DNA of 64,000 nt from Eudromia elegans (GCA_003342815.1 PTEX01000094.1:186001-250000), one strand, 5' to 3'. Positions 12,333-24,982 are shown, counted from the first letter of the stretch. Numbers and translations are program-made. The notes: generated by a model not told the origin, from the letters alone.

Positions 12333-14415
12333 GTAAGTCATGAGTTTCTTATTACGTTTTGGCAGTCTGGAAACTTTCTCCACTTTCTCAATGTGTCTGC
12401 TCACCTGTCTCTTTTATTAAGTGATATAGACTATGTCTGACAACTTGTCTTTTGTATGTCCAAATAGTGACGTTTTCTCATCTTCACTGATTTTTTTTCT
12501 GACTTTTTAAAGAGAGAATAGACCTCTTGCCAGTAGAGAGCTGTCTGTAGAAATGACTTGATTACCAAGATAACAGTTGGGGACTTTTTGATGCTCCCAC
12601 TGTAACGCAATTGCTTTGGTTTGTGTTAATGCACCATTTATAGATTGCTTGAAAGCTTCATCATAACACCAAGCAAAAATGCCACCTCTCAGCAGGTTTC
12701 CAGTCATGATTTCAAGACTATCATGGTATGTAGCACTTTAGCTCAGGAGACAAACCTACCTTTAATAAACAGACAGCAAGACCAAAATAAATCAGACGGC
12801 TATTGAGTTAGCACTTCTGTCTCATGGTCTCACCTCGGTAATGGAGGTAACCTTTAAGTTGGTGTTGTAAAGGCTGATTGGATTTCCTGAAGCTTAATGA
12901 CCTGACTGGATATCAGTGTACGTCAGGCACATACCAGGCACATTCATGTGCTGAAAGATTTCTCTGTGTTGACCAAGTTCCTGCTTTACGACTTGTTACA
13001 GAGGCCCAATGTTTCTGAAGCAGCTTTGCCCCGGTGTGTGCTCTTTGGCTTAGCGTGAGGTTGAGTTGTACTGGGGCTGAAGGTGTTTACAGAAGTGACT
13101 TTATGGAGCCTTATCACATTAATGAGAAAAAAGGACAACGTTATGAGACTGCTTCCTTCCTGCTCTTTTGTGTCATTTTTGTGTGTGAAGCAAAGCACTC
13201 AGCGCAGCACTTCTGGTGCACTGTTACCCAACACCTTATTTCCATCATCAGACTTGCATTTGGTTTGGGTTGCTGGTGAGTAGCAAGGCTGCAACTGTCC
13301 TATCAATGTAGCTGATGGTCCGGTAGATATTAGTGCATTAAAGGAGTCATATTTTAAACCTTTTTCCATCTGCTTTATAGAAGGTCGTGAGATTATTGTT
13401 TTGCAGTGTGGGAAGTAATTAAACACTCAGGCAGTTAGAGATGGGCGGAGCTGTGCAGAGTTCATCCACCATCATTCATGGCTTAATAGCTGAATATCTT
13501 AACAATCAACTAAATTATCCTATGGACCAAATAAGACCAGACAGGCAATTCTCATCAGCTTGGAGATGGACCTGCACTATAGTGTAGACTACAGTTTAAA
13601 GTGCAAATGTACTAGAATAGGAAATGTTTAAGCTTTGGCAGTTCTGAGGAGTTTGCTATTGACTGAGCATGTTTGTCTGATTATAGTCATTAGTTGATTG
13701 CTCAGTCGCTATAATAAAGGGCAAGGCGTCTCCTGAACCAAGGGAAACTGAAATTTGTGCTTGCTCACCGAGTTGATTGCCTATGCTATCCTTCATCAAA
13801 TGAAACCCCAACCAATGGGGCTGTGGTGTGCCTGGAAGGAGCTGAATTATCCAGTTCGTCTGAACTCTGACGTTCGATTCTCAATTCAGAAATGAGCTTG
13901 AGTTCCTTGGACAGAGATTAAACAGTGTTTGTCAGTTCTTAGAGATACCTATTTTCTGCCTAGTTGCTCTGTTCAAAACTACTAAGAATGAGTGTTTTTC
14001 CTTGCTAATGTAATAGCAAGATGTAAGATGTAATGTAAGACAACACTGATGGAAAAATCTTCCTAAGTTCCCATTGTTTTATGAGCACATGAAAATTCAG
14101 TGCAGTGGGTGATTTCTAGAACGTGTGCTTCTGTGCTGCAATCCCTATCCTTCCTCACTGCTGCAGGTGGGAGGGACATGTGTCTGGTGGCAATATAGTA
14201 TTACAGATGTTCTTGGGCCCCGCTCTGAGAGTCTACTTAGGCAACGTTTGCGGCCAAGTTTGAGGACTGGCAATATGAAAAAAGACCTTGAATAGATTGT
14301 ACAGACACAGCCAGTGGTTTGGTGACTAGACTGGTTCCTCCTTAGAAGACTTCTTGATTTAAGCTTTTTAATCTCTCTCTTTTTTATTTTTTTTTTCTTT
14401 TCTTTTTTTTTTTAG
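12333..14415 (+). other. COL22A1: Intron 4
   Basis: About 2.1 kb. It ends in a long T/C tract (about 14370-14413) that forms an unusually strong polypyrimidine tract for the next exon. Otherwise unremarkable. Confidence -1.
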
Positions 14416-14460
14416 GGTCTACAAGGAGAAAGAGGAGAAAAAGGGACGCGTGGAGACAAG
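14416..14460 (+). CDS. COL22A1: COL22A1 exon (window exon 5), 45 bp, contains RGD
   Basis: Encodes GLQGERGEKGTRGDK, five perfect triplets, almost identical to human GLQGERGEKGTRGEK. The D for E change creates an RGD at 14449-14457. GLQGER has the shape of the integrin-binding GxxGER motif, but with Q where known sites have hydroxyproline. The donor GTACTA is weak; the acceptor sits behind a long pyrimidine tract. Confidence -1.
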
Positions 14461-15917
14461 GTACTACTATAGCTAGCCACGTGCTAGGAAATGCCAAGCT
14501 GCTCTTCCTCTGCACCCTTGACTCTTTACATGGGGAAAAGCCTTGGCCAGGCTTTGGGGAAAGATGATGGGGAGTCTGCACTGCTCTGAGCTTCCCAGTG
14601 CTGTTGGGAGTCACCTGGGACCTGTGTCACCTGAGAGCCCTAAGTGACCACCCATGACAGCATTTTCCCATCATGCTACCAATTTCTTGCAATTTTCAAC
14701 TTCCTACCTATATTCCTCTCTTCTCCCATCACTGTTGCTCAGTTTTGAGCTGGTTTCAGGTACTTTTTCCATTAAAGGCTTCATTAAACTTGTACATAGT
14801 GTGATATAGCCTGGCGAGTGTCCTCAGTGCAGCAAAGGCAGCCGAAAGCCTTTGGTGCAAGTTAAAGCAGACTGTGACTGTCCAGTTCACAATTGCCTGA
14901 CCATGTTTCTCTGCAGTGTGTAGAAACAACTGAAGATGGTTTTACAGGAAAAAGACTAAGTGCCTATTATACCTCGAATAACATTTTAAAGCATCTGGGC
15001 AGGTACAAAGCTCTTCATTATTCCAGTTTGCTCGTTGTAGTCAGAGAGATCTCAGGTGCACTGACCTCCTGATGCTTCTCAGAAGTGCCTGCAAGAATAC
15101 ATTTTGCTGCCACTGTCAGGGAAAATGGGTGCTTCCAGAGCCCTTCCACAAGCTGAGGGGGATGAGGCAGAGCCAGGCCCTCGACTGACAGAAATAACCC
15201 CTTTTCTCAGCTGAGCAAAACAGGTTGTAGGACGCAGCTTGCCAGCACTAAGTGATTTGCAGTGCTCCACAACGACCTGTTTGTCCCCAGCCAGTCCTGG
15301 GACAGGGCTCTCTCAGTGCTGACCTGGTGGGCTTGCCTGTGCTCTAGCTGTCTTTGGTGATACCTGGCTGTACCTGTGTGTGTGGAGAAGAGTTACTAGC
15401 TCCCTAACTTGGCCTTCATCCTATTTCTCGCACTCCATGTCCTTGTGGAAAAGAAACGCTGAGATTTGCACCCTGGCACCTACAAATGATCAATGTGCCC
15501 TTAGTGTGAGATAGTTTTGGCTCACTGTGTGTTGGAGTGTCTGCTCTCAACATCCATTCTGTTTATGATAAAGTAGGGATGACTGTATTTCATATTATCT
15601 ATTTCACCATTGCAGCTGCAGCAAAATGTTGGATTTCACTTTATCTTTCCCAATGCCTTTGCTTCAGCCCTTTGCAGGACTGATTCAATGTTGTGTCTAG
15701 CCAGTCCCTCAGCTGCTTTTTCCTGAGGCGAGGTTGTCCAATCTGCTGGAATATTTGGCTCCTAGAAGAAAATAAATCTTTCTGACATCACCGTGATGGG
15801 AGAGGAAGTTGGAGCAGTGAGTGGGTAGACAGCTGACTGAGCTAGAGAAAGATTAAAGTATGAAAGAAATGAATTGGGTTTTGTTTCATTATCAGGATGT
15901 GCAAAACTTAGAGCCTC

Positions 15918-15938
15918 TTTTTATTTATTTATTTATTT
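15918..15938. repeat. (TTTA)n microsatellite
   Basis: About five TTTA units in intron 5, with a short T-rich flank. Confidence -1.
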
Positions 15939-17629
15939 CCCTCTTCCTTGGAACAGCCGTGAGAGCTGGGATCTCTGCTACAACAATTATGCTTTGATTT
16001 ACCAGGCTTTGATGCTGTTCTCACAGCAAACACAGCCATTGCTTTATCTCCTACCAGTTGGGACTGCTGTGAAAACTGTGGGTGTTAATGTGGCGGGCCA
16101 AGTATTTCCTTGTCTGCTCTTCAGTCTGTTACTCGAATATAACCACCTACACAACCTGTGTTTCTCTACACCGAAGGGAAAAAGGACTTCTTGTATTCAA
16201 CCTCTGCACTAAAGCTGGTCTGTTGGACCAGCATCCCCCTATGGCAGAAGAGGAATATCTTGTAATGCATCTTGATGTCACATTCTTATAACCTGGGATC
16301 TCCAATGACAATATGGAATTTTTATGGTGAGGTTCCTAGGTGTTGCATTACCTGTCATGACTGCTCTTTATAGCTTCACTATATGCCTGATGCCCATCTC
16401 ATGTCCTTTGTCATGTCTAGTGGGCTCTCTGTAGACAACATAAGCTTTCTAAAAGTAAGTTTGCTCTGTCACCAAAAACCCTTGATTGTAATACTTGACA
16501 TGCTGGGCATGTGCCATGGTTTGATGTATCATGAAGCACTGGTTTTGCTGGATAAGCACATATCTCTAGCTGGTAAACCCTTGTCAGCTCCCAAGCTGTA
16601 TTTGAGAAGAACTTGTGCAAGAAGGCAATTGAGCTGAGGTTTTAGAATAAACCTCTTCCTTTCCTTTCCTGTTTTTTTTTTTTTTTCTCTCCTTTTTGGA
16701 AAAAGATACATTATTTTCTCTATATGACCTTTTTACTTAATAGGGAGGAAGAAAGAGAAATTTAAAGTGACATTCTTTTCATGAAAAATTAACTGGAAGC
16801 ATGATTCTTTTTGAGCATTTTCATGCAGCTGTAGTGTATACAATTATATAAATAATACATTTAGTTTTCCCAGCCCCCATTAGCAGCAGTAGGAATATTG
16901 ACTCTTTTCTGTTTTGGCAGTTAAATCAGTGTATGTGAAGTACTCATTGCTGCAGTGTATTGATGTTAAAAAGTTCTCCAGAGAATATAGTGCTCATTTT
17001 TTCAGCAATTACCAGACTGTTGCCTACTGAAAGTCACAAATGTAGGATATTCATGGTTCAGTCAGACAGTGCAAATGTTCTGGTGAATGTGAAAACTATT
17101 GCTGCAAAGGAGAATAGATTAGAATGTCCATATCTAGTTTCCTACTATTTTCTGTGGGATGTGGTCTCTCTAATTCCATTCCTTGTATGTGTCATTTTGA
17201 AATACTCTTTTTGTCTGGAGATTGATTGACTTTCTAAAGGAGGAAAAAATAAATTGATTTGCAAATCGATTTGTTGCAAATCAACTTGCTGAATCAATTT
17301 TTTTTTTTTAAAAGAGGAAGTAATTAAATCTAATACTGTAAGTATTGGTGTGCAGATAATAACTGAGGTCTGATGTTGAGACTGGAATATTAATCAGAAT
17401 TTAAATGGTTGAAATTTTTAAAAATAGAGTAAAACTAATATTTTGTCCTCTTACAGAATATTTGTAAAACTTGTTTTTAAACATACATCTGCGTTAATGC
17501 CATCAGATTTAAGAACTGACACAGTAGGAGAAATATCTCTATTCCAGAGAGCTTTAACTTAAAGGGACTAGACAGACAAGAGCCACAGGCCAGCTAGAAA
17601 AGTAGAGTTCTGCAGAAAGTTGTCATTGA

Positions 17630-18330
17630 TCTGTTCATCATTGCTATCACGGACCTGGAGGATGAAATACTGAATATGGTTATTCAGTTGGAGTATGAGA
17701 CAAGGCTGGGAGGGACTTGGAAATACAGCAGAGGTCAGGATTAGAATTCAGAATGATCCTGAGAACGTAATCTCCTAAAGCATAGGATGACATTGAGAAG
17801 GAGAAACTGCAAAATGCTGCGTATGTGCAGGAAACTCATTCCACACTGGTGCAAAATGGGGCCTGGTGTGAATGCTGACAAACTTTGTTTGCAAGGAGTA
17901 ATGAGATATAGGTTGTAAGGTGTGAAAGGCTTTGTGCTCAGAGTTACTAAGGCCACAGCTTGTCTAGTTTGGGCACCAAATGGTGACGATGTGGGGAAGA
18001 AAATAGAAAGTGCCCAAAAGAGCAAAAGGGATCTGAAAAATGTAATGCATGAAGAAGAACTGAAAGAACTGAGGATGTTTAGTCTAGGGATGTTTAAAGG
18101 AGTGATTTTTTTTTAAAGTCTTTAAATGCATAAAAGACTGTCAAGATGAAGAGAACAGTCTGTTCTCTGTGTCCAAGAGAGTTAGGGAAAGACATACTAG
18201 TCTGAAACTACATCAAGAAGAAGCTGGGTTTAGATGAGGAGAAGAAATATCCACAGGTAGGAAAAATAGAGCTTTGGAATGGATTGCTTGTAGGGTTTGG
18301 GCACTCTTCAGCTTTGAAGACTTACAAGAA
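17630..18330 (+). mobile_element. Old CR1 LINE, end of ORF2 plus 3' region
   Basis: Roughly 700 bp follow the CR1 3' end in order. A frame within 17922-18116 still reads like the ORF2 C-terminus, with HEEELKELRMFSLGMFKG resembling the CR1 YEERLRELGLFSLEKRRLRG block. Next come the GCATAAAAGACTGTCAAG and AATAGAGCTTTGGAATGG stretches typical of the downstream part. The copy is heavily diverged, 5'-truncated and lacks a clear terminal repeat, so it is an ancient insertion. Same orientation as the host gene. Confidence -1.
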
Positions 18331-18855
18331 TGGCTTAATTGATCTCCCAGGTTAAGGAAAGCAAAGGTGAAAAATCAAAAGCCTTTGCTAGCTGTGTTGA
18401 AATGAGCTATTGCTGGGCTGTGAATTCGTTATGTTTTGTGAGAGCTGCTGCAGCACGGTGTTCCCATTGTGCCCTTTGTCCAGTTTACCTGAGCCCACTT
18501 TGTCAGGGGAGGGGAGAATGACCCATGGAAAATGAGCACACCGGAGGTCTGGCCTCTGAATTCACATCCCAGCTATTCCGTGCTATAGACAAGCTCCAAG
18601 AGTTACCCAAGTTAGAGGGGATAAATGAGTCCAACTGACTAAACTCAATTCACCTTCTTGTCGCTAGATGCTCCTAAGTCTTATTTGATGCAGATGTGAA
18701 CTTTTCATGTATTTTAGACATTTTTACTATTGGCCTAGCTTGAAATCCTTCTCTTATCCTTATGCTTGGAGCAGAGAATATGGATGTCACTTGCAGTGTG
18801 GTGATCTATAGACATGATGCTTGAGTTATAGTGGTTCTTTCTGTTCTTCCTTTAG

Positions 18856-18909
18856 GGAGAAAAAGGCCTAGATGGGTTCCCTGGAAAACCAGGCATGGAA
18901 GGGAAACAG
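18856..18909 (+). CDS. COL22A1: COL22A1 exon (window exon 6), 54 bp
   Basis: Encodes GEKGLDGFPGKPGMEGKQ, matching human GERGLDGFPGKPGDTGQQ. Acceptor TTTAG, donor GTATGT, perfect repeat. One of the best-conserved exons in the window. Confidence -1.
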
Positions 18910-20836
18910 GTATGTGGCAAATACTCTGCAGCTTTTCTTGGGAATGAGTGGATACTGGCTCTAATACTGGGGTTTACCTCGGCTAGCTGCTCTGTTGTGA
19001 ATGGACCCCATTACACTGGTGGGTTTTGGACTCCTTACTGATCCTAACCCTCTAATGATCTATTCTTGCACATTGTTTTTAAGTTAAGATTTATATTGTA
19101 GTATACATGTAACAGAAATGCAGACACCTTAACCATGAGAAGGATGTTTGTCTTAATTTAGGACATGTGAAAACTTGCATAAAAACTCAGTTGTGTGATC
19201 TAGACTTTTATAAAGCTGTTTTTGTTCCTGACACAAAATTGAAAGGAGGAGAACAAAAGTTTGTGTTTTCATAAGAAAGTTTTGGAACTATTAACATTTT
19301 CAAGCCAAGATGATGTCAGAAAGGTCGTATCTCTTGTTCTTCTGATGATTTGTAACAGACCAGCAAGCTGCTGCTGAATGGGTAAATAGGATCCTATCTG
19401 TGTGTTTGTATCTGAAAGCCACTATCAGTAGATCCCACAAGACTTTGTGGGATGCGTTGTTCTTGAAGCTACTCCTATCGAGAGATTCACTCCCAAAGAT
19501 CATCTGATCTAAATAGCAAAGGGTGAGTAAGAAGCAGAGACTGAAAAGAGATGTGGCTTGCCAAAAGTCATGCAACTAAGTATTGCCAACCTTTAGCCTG
19601 AAGCCTTTAGCTCCAGACTCCTATGTTGGCAGTCCTTGCCATTTCCCCCTTTAGAAAGGCCCATTTGGAGCTGTGCTTTTTAGCCTGCAGATGTGCAGGA
19701 GCTGTAGGAGGCTCAAAGCCTCCTTGGGACCAGTTGCCTCCAGGTATTTAGTTCTGCTGCTTGCACAGATGAAGCAGAGAGCTCCCTGGGTCTGATCTGA
19801 ACATGGCTTTGAAGCACAGCAGCTACATGGTGCCCAAGCCTCTTGCTCTCACCCTTTTGTCAACCAGGCTTTCAGTTTGATTTTGAGAAGTAGTTTTGCT
19901 TCTATATCACACATCTTTACCCATGGCAAGTGATAGCATCGTTAGCGGCCTTAATCTTTGTTAAAGATTTCCTCTCTGTGAGGAAATGTAGATTCCAGTG
20001 CACTAAACTTTGTTCTGCTTCTGTGTGGGCGATGTGACAGTTAATCGTAGCTTTCTGTTGCTCATCCATGGTTTAACGTATGCTGTGAAATATTTCCCTG
20101 GTTAGCGTTTATCACTATCCTTGTAAGATGGAAATGTTTTTCTGTGTTAGATGCAGCACTGGAATCTCAATGAGCTATGTATGCTGTGCCTGTTATGTTG
20201 TTTATAGGACTGGCTTATACTTGTGGTAAATGTGGATGAAGTGAGAAATTGCAGAGGGATGAGAAGTTGGATGCTGATTGTTTGCTACTTCTACCAAATG
20301 ATTTTTCCAAGTGGCACACTATTACAGAAGCTTGGTTATTCTGAAGCTTTCCTGCCTTTTTCATGTCTATACATCTAGTGGAAGGGGAATCTTTATACCT
20401 GAATTTTATCCTAAATTTTTGATTTTGGCACTGATGCATTCTCTGAACTACAGTTCTCAGCTGGCTGAAGTTGCACTGCTGTTATTGTGCCTGTTGTGAT
20501 GTTGCCATCCTCATTCCCCTTTCCTATACCAAATTGGGCTAAAGGAACTCTGCATGTTATATCAGTGCAGTGCAAGTTACTGTTGATACCCAAATCTGCA
20601 GCCTTATTCTTCATGGATAATTCAAGGCTGGTGTCCTGCAGTGGGTCTGGTTGATGGCCTGATGTCCATCAATCAAGGCCTTTTGTGCGTAAAACTATTC
20701 CTTGCTCCGAGTTCTTTAAAGGCTTCCTTCTTTTCCTGCAAGAATAACTGGACTGCAGGAGACTTGGGCACCCTCCCTGCAGACTGATGCCAACTCTAAG
20801 GAGGCAAATCCTAATGCACAATTCACCTGTTTGCAG
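18910..20836 (+). other. COL22A1: Intron 6
   Basis: About 1.9 kb. A possible minus-strand MIR-like remnant lies at 19538-19645; nothing else recognised. Confidence -1.
19538..19645 (-). repeat. Possible MIR-like SINE remnant
   Basis: The run GAGATGTGGCTTGCCAAAAG, then CATGCAACTAAG and CTCCAGACTCCTATG, resembles the reverse complement of the MIR core (GACTTGCCCAAGGTCACACAG ... GACTCC). Diverged enough that chance similarity is possible. Confidence -1.
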
Positions 20837-20890
20837 GGCCCTGCTGGCAGCCAAGGCCCTCCAGGTGCCAATGGAATCAAAGGAGAAAAG
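20837..20890 (+). CDS. COL22A1: COL22A1 exon (window exon 7), 54 bp
   Basis: Encodes GPAGSQGPPGANGIKGEK. Acceptor TTGCAG, donor GTGAGT. It occupies the slot of human GRPGPSGVAGPQGEKGDV: same length, moderate identity. Confidence -1.
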
Positions 20891-22394
20891 GTGAGTTGGG
20901 AAGGGGCTCCCGGAAGGGGGTTGAAAGCAAGATTATGAATTCCAGCTTGGGCCCCCATTTCTTTTACATAGAGAAATGTACTGATTTAGTGACCTTGCTT
21001 TAAGGTGAGACAGGTGTGTGGGGTAAATCAGGTCTGTAGCACCTCTGCCATTGTATTTGAGCTTCTTGATGAGAGTAGACAGAAGTATAGAGTAATTTGG
21101 CTCAGAAAATCTTGATTTAAGAAAGGAGAACAGAAATACCAGTGAGTCAGCAAGAACTCATGTTGGGGCTGGATCCTTGATACAGCTCGTATATGAATGT
21201 CTAAACATAAGGATTGAATGAGAGTCACAGCCCAGCCCTTTTACTTGTATAATAATTATTCATTGCTGTTGCCAAGTATTTTTACCTTGGTATTTTACAG
21301 ATAGTTTTTAGAGTTTCCAGGGCATCCTTACGTTTCCTAGCTCAAGCTGACACTGACTTTTGGTATTTCCTACCTGGTTATTCAGCATCTAATGAAAAAT
21401 GTGTCCAGTTTGGGATTTTTCTCCAAGAAGGTGAAGATCAGAGGCAAACCACTGTGTTTTCCTTTGCATTCCTGCTCAGATGCTAAGGGTATAAATGAAG
21501 TTTTGAAAGGCAAGCAAAGCACGTTCGCCAAGTGATAAGAGGTAGAAAGTTCACTTTGTGCATAGGAGTGTATGAGCAGAGAGCAGTCAAGAGTTCAAAG
21601 CACTTCATTCTTGTCACTAAAGTGGCTACATTTGGCCCTTTGACAGCTCTTTAGCACCTTGTTCCTATTGCTTTGAAGGTGGCTGACATTTGTCTCTAGC
21701 TCTTCTGTCCTAATGTCGATTATGTGGAATAAATAATAAAAAGTAATTAAACTTTTTTCATTAGGAAGAAAGAGCATGAAAGGTGTATTAGGTCATTCTG
21801 ATTGCTGTATGAGTAAGAAAGAAATAAAGTGTGTGAAAGGAAGCTATATGAGTTTTGCACCAGTCTCTAAGTAAAAGAGAGACGTTTTGGAGGCTTAGGG
21901 TTGTAGCGTGGTAAGTGGCAGATGTTATTGGAGGGAGATGCATATGTTGGAATAAATTGAGAGGCTAAAAGTCTTCATGTAGCATGCATGTGGCATGACT
22001 GTATTATAAAACCACCTGGGGAAAATGGCATCATTTCTTGCCTTTTTTTTTCCTGCAAAGGATTTCTGCAACAACAACAACAAAAAAGTATTTTGGCTCC
22101 TGAATTTCAGTCCTGAAAGCAGTAAGGGATCTGAGCATAAAACAGATTTCTCTATTTGATATGTGTACACCAATTATAAGATTTCTGAGACACAAAGTTA
22201 ATATTATGGACCATCATGCATCATTCATTTTAAGTCATGAAATGCTATTGAAATTAATATATAACATCTCAGTGAAACAGAAAGCAATCAATTCCTGTAT
22301 GTACACACCTGCAGGACAAAATGGTACTAATTAGGATTACATATTTGTATCTATATGCCTCTATTTTTACTTTTTCTTCCATGTTTCTATGCAG
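20891..22394 (+). other. COL22A1: Intron 7
   Basis: About 1.5 kb of AT-rich unique-looking sequence; nothing recognised. Confidence -1.
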
Positions 22395-22430
22395 GGTGAA
22401 CCAGGGCTTCCAGGATTGCCAGGCACTTCT
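22395..22430 (+). CDS. COL22A1: COL22A1 exon (window exon 8), 36 bp
   Basis: Encodes GEPGLPGLPGTS, four triplets, the counterpart of human GPAGPPGVPGSV. Acceptor ATGCAG, donor GTGAGT. Its last triplet GTS runs into the non-Gly start of the next exon, so the helix is broken at this junction. Confidence -1.
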
Positions 22431-24106
22431 GTGAGTATTTAGTTAGTATAGCCTGACAAACATTATAAGCTTTACTGCACGAGAAGAGAAGATGGAAGCT
22501 AATAATGAGGAGGGTTTGTTAAATAAGACTGAATTTTCAGACCATTTTTTAGAAAGAGGAAGAATTTTGGAGGAGGAGTGTGATGCTTGCCAGCAAGGAG
22601 ATGCACTGCCACAGTCTTGGGACATTTTGAAATGAGAAGATTAGGACTTGACAAGAAAAGTGCTACCTACAGTGTGTCGGAGGGAACAGTGAGGTGACGT
22701 GATTTAGGCATTGGGCTGATTCCCAGCAGGCTTTGGGAAGCAGAGACCATGGAAGTTAGGAAAGTGAATGAAAGTTCAGAATCGAGTTGAACTGCTGCGG
22801 GTTGTAAGAGCTGGGGAAAGAAAGAAGGGAGCTTCTGCTAGGGGCAGGTTTTCCTTGGGTGCCTTCTGTTTGGAAAAGGCCATGGTGCAGCATGGAAAAA
22901 CACCGAGCTGCTCTGCTGAGATCAGGAAGACTGTGATGAAATGGCAAAATAGAAATAGGAGAAAGAGGAAAAAAAAAGGAGAAAAAAAACAGGAGAGAAA
23001 AGAGTGAAAAGAGTGGGAAAAAAAGTGAAACAAAAGAAAAAAGGAGAAAAGAAAAAGGGAAAAAACCCTCTTTCTCCTATTTCTAGGAGAATTTTCTAGG
23101 AGAAAATTTTTCTTTTTTTCTACTTTTCTTTGAGACAAGTTTTACATCTCTCTGTGCATTCCTCTGCCTTCAATGGGACCTTCAAGGACCCCAGTGACAT
23201 CACTAGGAGGGTCAAACAAGTATGCAGACCTTGGTATTGCCTGTGCAAAGAGGTAATCTTCAAGGAGAAGAAGGTCTACTTTAACGTATGCAGCAAGAAA
23301 GTCTAGAATTAGTTCTAAAGTTGGAGATTATCACTTTTACCTTTCACAGAGAGTTAAAATTGGAAGACTGATGTATAGCACTCTAGATGAAACTATGAAA
23401 AAAAACAATAACACTAGTAACATTAATTAGGGCACTGTTCTAAAGCACTTGAGTACTAAATACAAGCAAGAACCTGCCTGGTTATCATGTGAAAGGCAGC
23501 AGGCAGTTTTGTTACTCAAAGTGGTAGAAACTAAGCAAGAAGAGAGCTCTTAGACCTTCTCGGTAAGAGTGTTTTACTCTTGAGTAAAAGTATTGATGTA
23601 AAATTAGTGTTATGTCAGGAACTGCCAATAGGTTTTGAAAGATATGCAAAAAGACACTTGGAAATGAGCAATGCTTTGTGCCAGAAGGCAAGTGGCCAGC
23701 TGGAAGATTGGCAACTGTCAGTCTTGTTTACTTGCATTGAGGACCTGCAGGATGGTTGGCCTGTTATATGATGCTTTTTTTCCATTTAGCATGACTATGT
23801 TGTTTAAAGTAAGTTAATCCCCAAGCCTAGTCTTATATAAAGGAGGTAATGAATTAAGTTCTTACTGCTTATGCAGCTACACAAATGTGTTAATCACTTT
23901 ATGGGCAACTGGTGAGCAAGCCTTTAGTGGCTTGGGGCTGCCTACCTGCGTATGCCCCAGGCTGCAATAGGATTTGAGTCGTGGCAGTCAGCATGTGTAC
24001 TACAGGCATGACGAGGGGAGGAAAATGCACTCTGTGGGACAGCTGCACCCCATCACTTCTGTGTCTTGCCTTTTCTCTCTTGAAAAACTCTGCGTTTCCA
24101 TTGCAG
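22431..24106 (+). other. COL22A1: Intron 8
   Basis: About 1.7 kb. It contains the purine-rich inverted repeat at 22951-23104. No gene recognised; the long minus-strand open frame over the tract is low-complexity. Confidence -1.
22951..23104. repeat. Purine-rich tract bounded by an 18-bp inverted repeat
   Basis: AGAAATAGGAGAAAGAGG at 22951-22968 recurs as its exact reverse complement at 23067-23084. The 98 bases between are almost all purine on the + strand. An 11-bp direct repeat, TTCTAGGAGAA, follows at 23081-23091 and 23094-23104. No transposon family fits. Confidence -1.
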
Positions 24107-24136
24107 GTACATACTGAAGGCATGAAAGGAGAGCTG
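24107..24136 (+). CDS. COL22A1: COL22A1 exon (window exon 9), 30 bp, interrupts the helix
   Basis: Encodes VHTEGMKGEL. It begins with four non-collagenous residues (VHTE) and then resumes with GMK and GEL. Acceptor TTGCAG, donor GTAAGA, phase 0. The recalled human exon reads VQQEGLKGEQ, with the same length and layout, which is strong support for COL22A1 and for this break being old. Being a multiple of three and phase 0, the exon could be skipped without shifting the frame. Confidence -1.
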
Positions 24137-24982
24137 GTAAGAGTCATTCAATATCTTTCAGTTATGAGGAAACTTTTATACGGTTCAGCTGTCTGTTAGG
24201 TCAGATTTTGCTTTAAAATGCTGCTTTAAAATTAAGACTACAGAGTTAAGGCAGCATTGTCAGCACATCAAGAAACAAGCTCTCCTACTTACAGTGGAAG
24301 GAGTAAATGGGGAAAGAAAGAAGATAATGTCCTCCTCGGGTGCAATTTAACATGAGTGAAAAGTGTGAATTGGGAAGTGTCAGCTACCCAGAACAACTCT
24401 GCAAATCCAGGCAAGTGTTAATAGAGAAGTGGATCTGTATTTCAGTTTTATGCTGTGAACAGGAACACTTGATCAAAGAAAGGACACTGGTTTCTTTAGT
24501 CTTAATATTATGTTAACAAAAATATGAGTTTAAGTTTGTATAATTTTTATATATATTTTTAATGATATCTCTTATAATACTTTGAAGCCCTTCATTAGCT
24601 GTGCTGGTTCTGATGGTTCATGTGGGTGATGGAAGGCTTTTTTTTCCCAGTGTTGATTTCTGGCCTATACCATTTTCCAGAAATATTCAAGATAATCTAG
24701 TGCCTTTGGTGAAGTTATTACCTTTGAAAAACAAAGACTTTCTTATGGATAAATGCCTGCTAAGCGTGGATGAATTGACGTGTGTACAGTCTAATAGATG
24801 CTGATAATTAAAGTAGCCTCAGGATTAAGGAGACAACCAACTGGTCTCTGCATTGGTTATTTAAGACCTATGAGGAAGAGTTGTAGAGGACCTGTACAGG
24901 TGGCCAATACAAATGTTATACCCACTTGATCTTTCATTTAGATATTTTAAAACTGGTTTCTTTATTTCACTTATTTTTGTAG
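24137..24982 (+). other. COL22A1: Intron 9
   Basis: About 0.85 kb, AT-rich; nothing recognised. Confidence -1.

Larger units (their letters stand above)
14461..18855 (+). other. COL22A1: Intron 5
   Basis: About 4.4 kb. It carries a (TTTA)n run at 15918-15938 and a long degraded CR1 at 17630-18330. No other gene recognised. Confidence -1.

Noticed and set aside
22776-23138. 120-codon minus-strand frame rich in Phe, Leu and Ser
   Set aside because: It is the translation of the complement of a purine-rich low-complexity tract, not a membrane protein.
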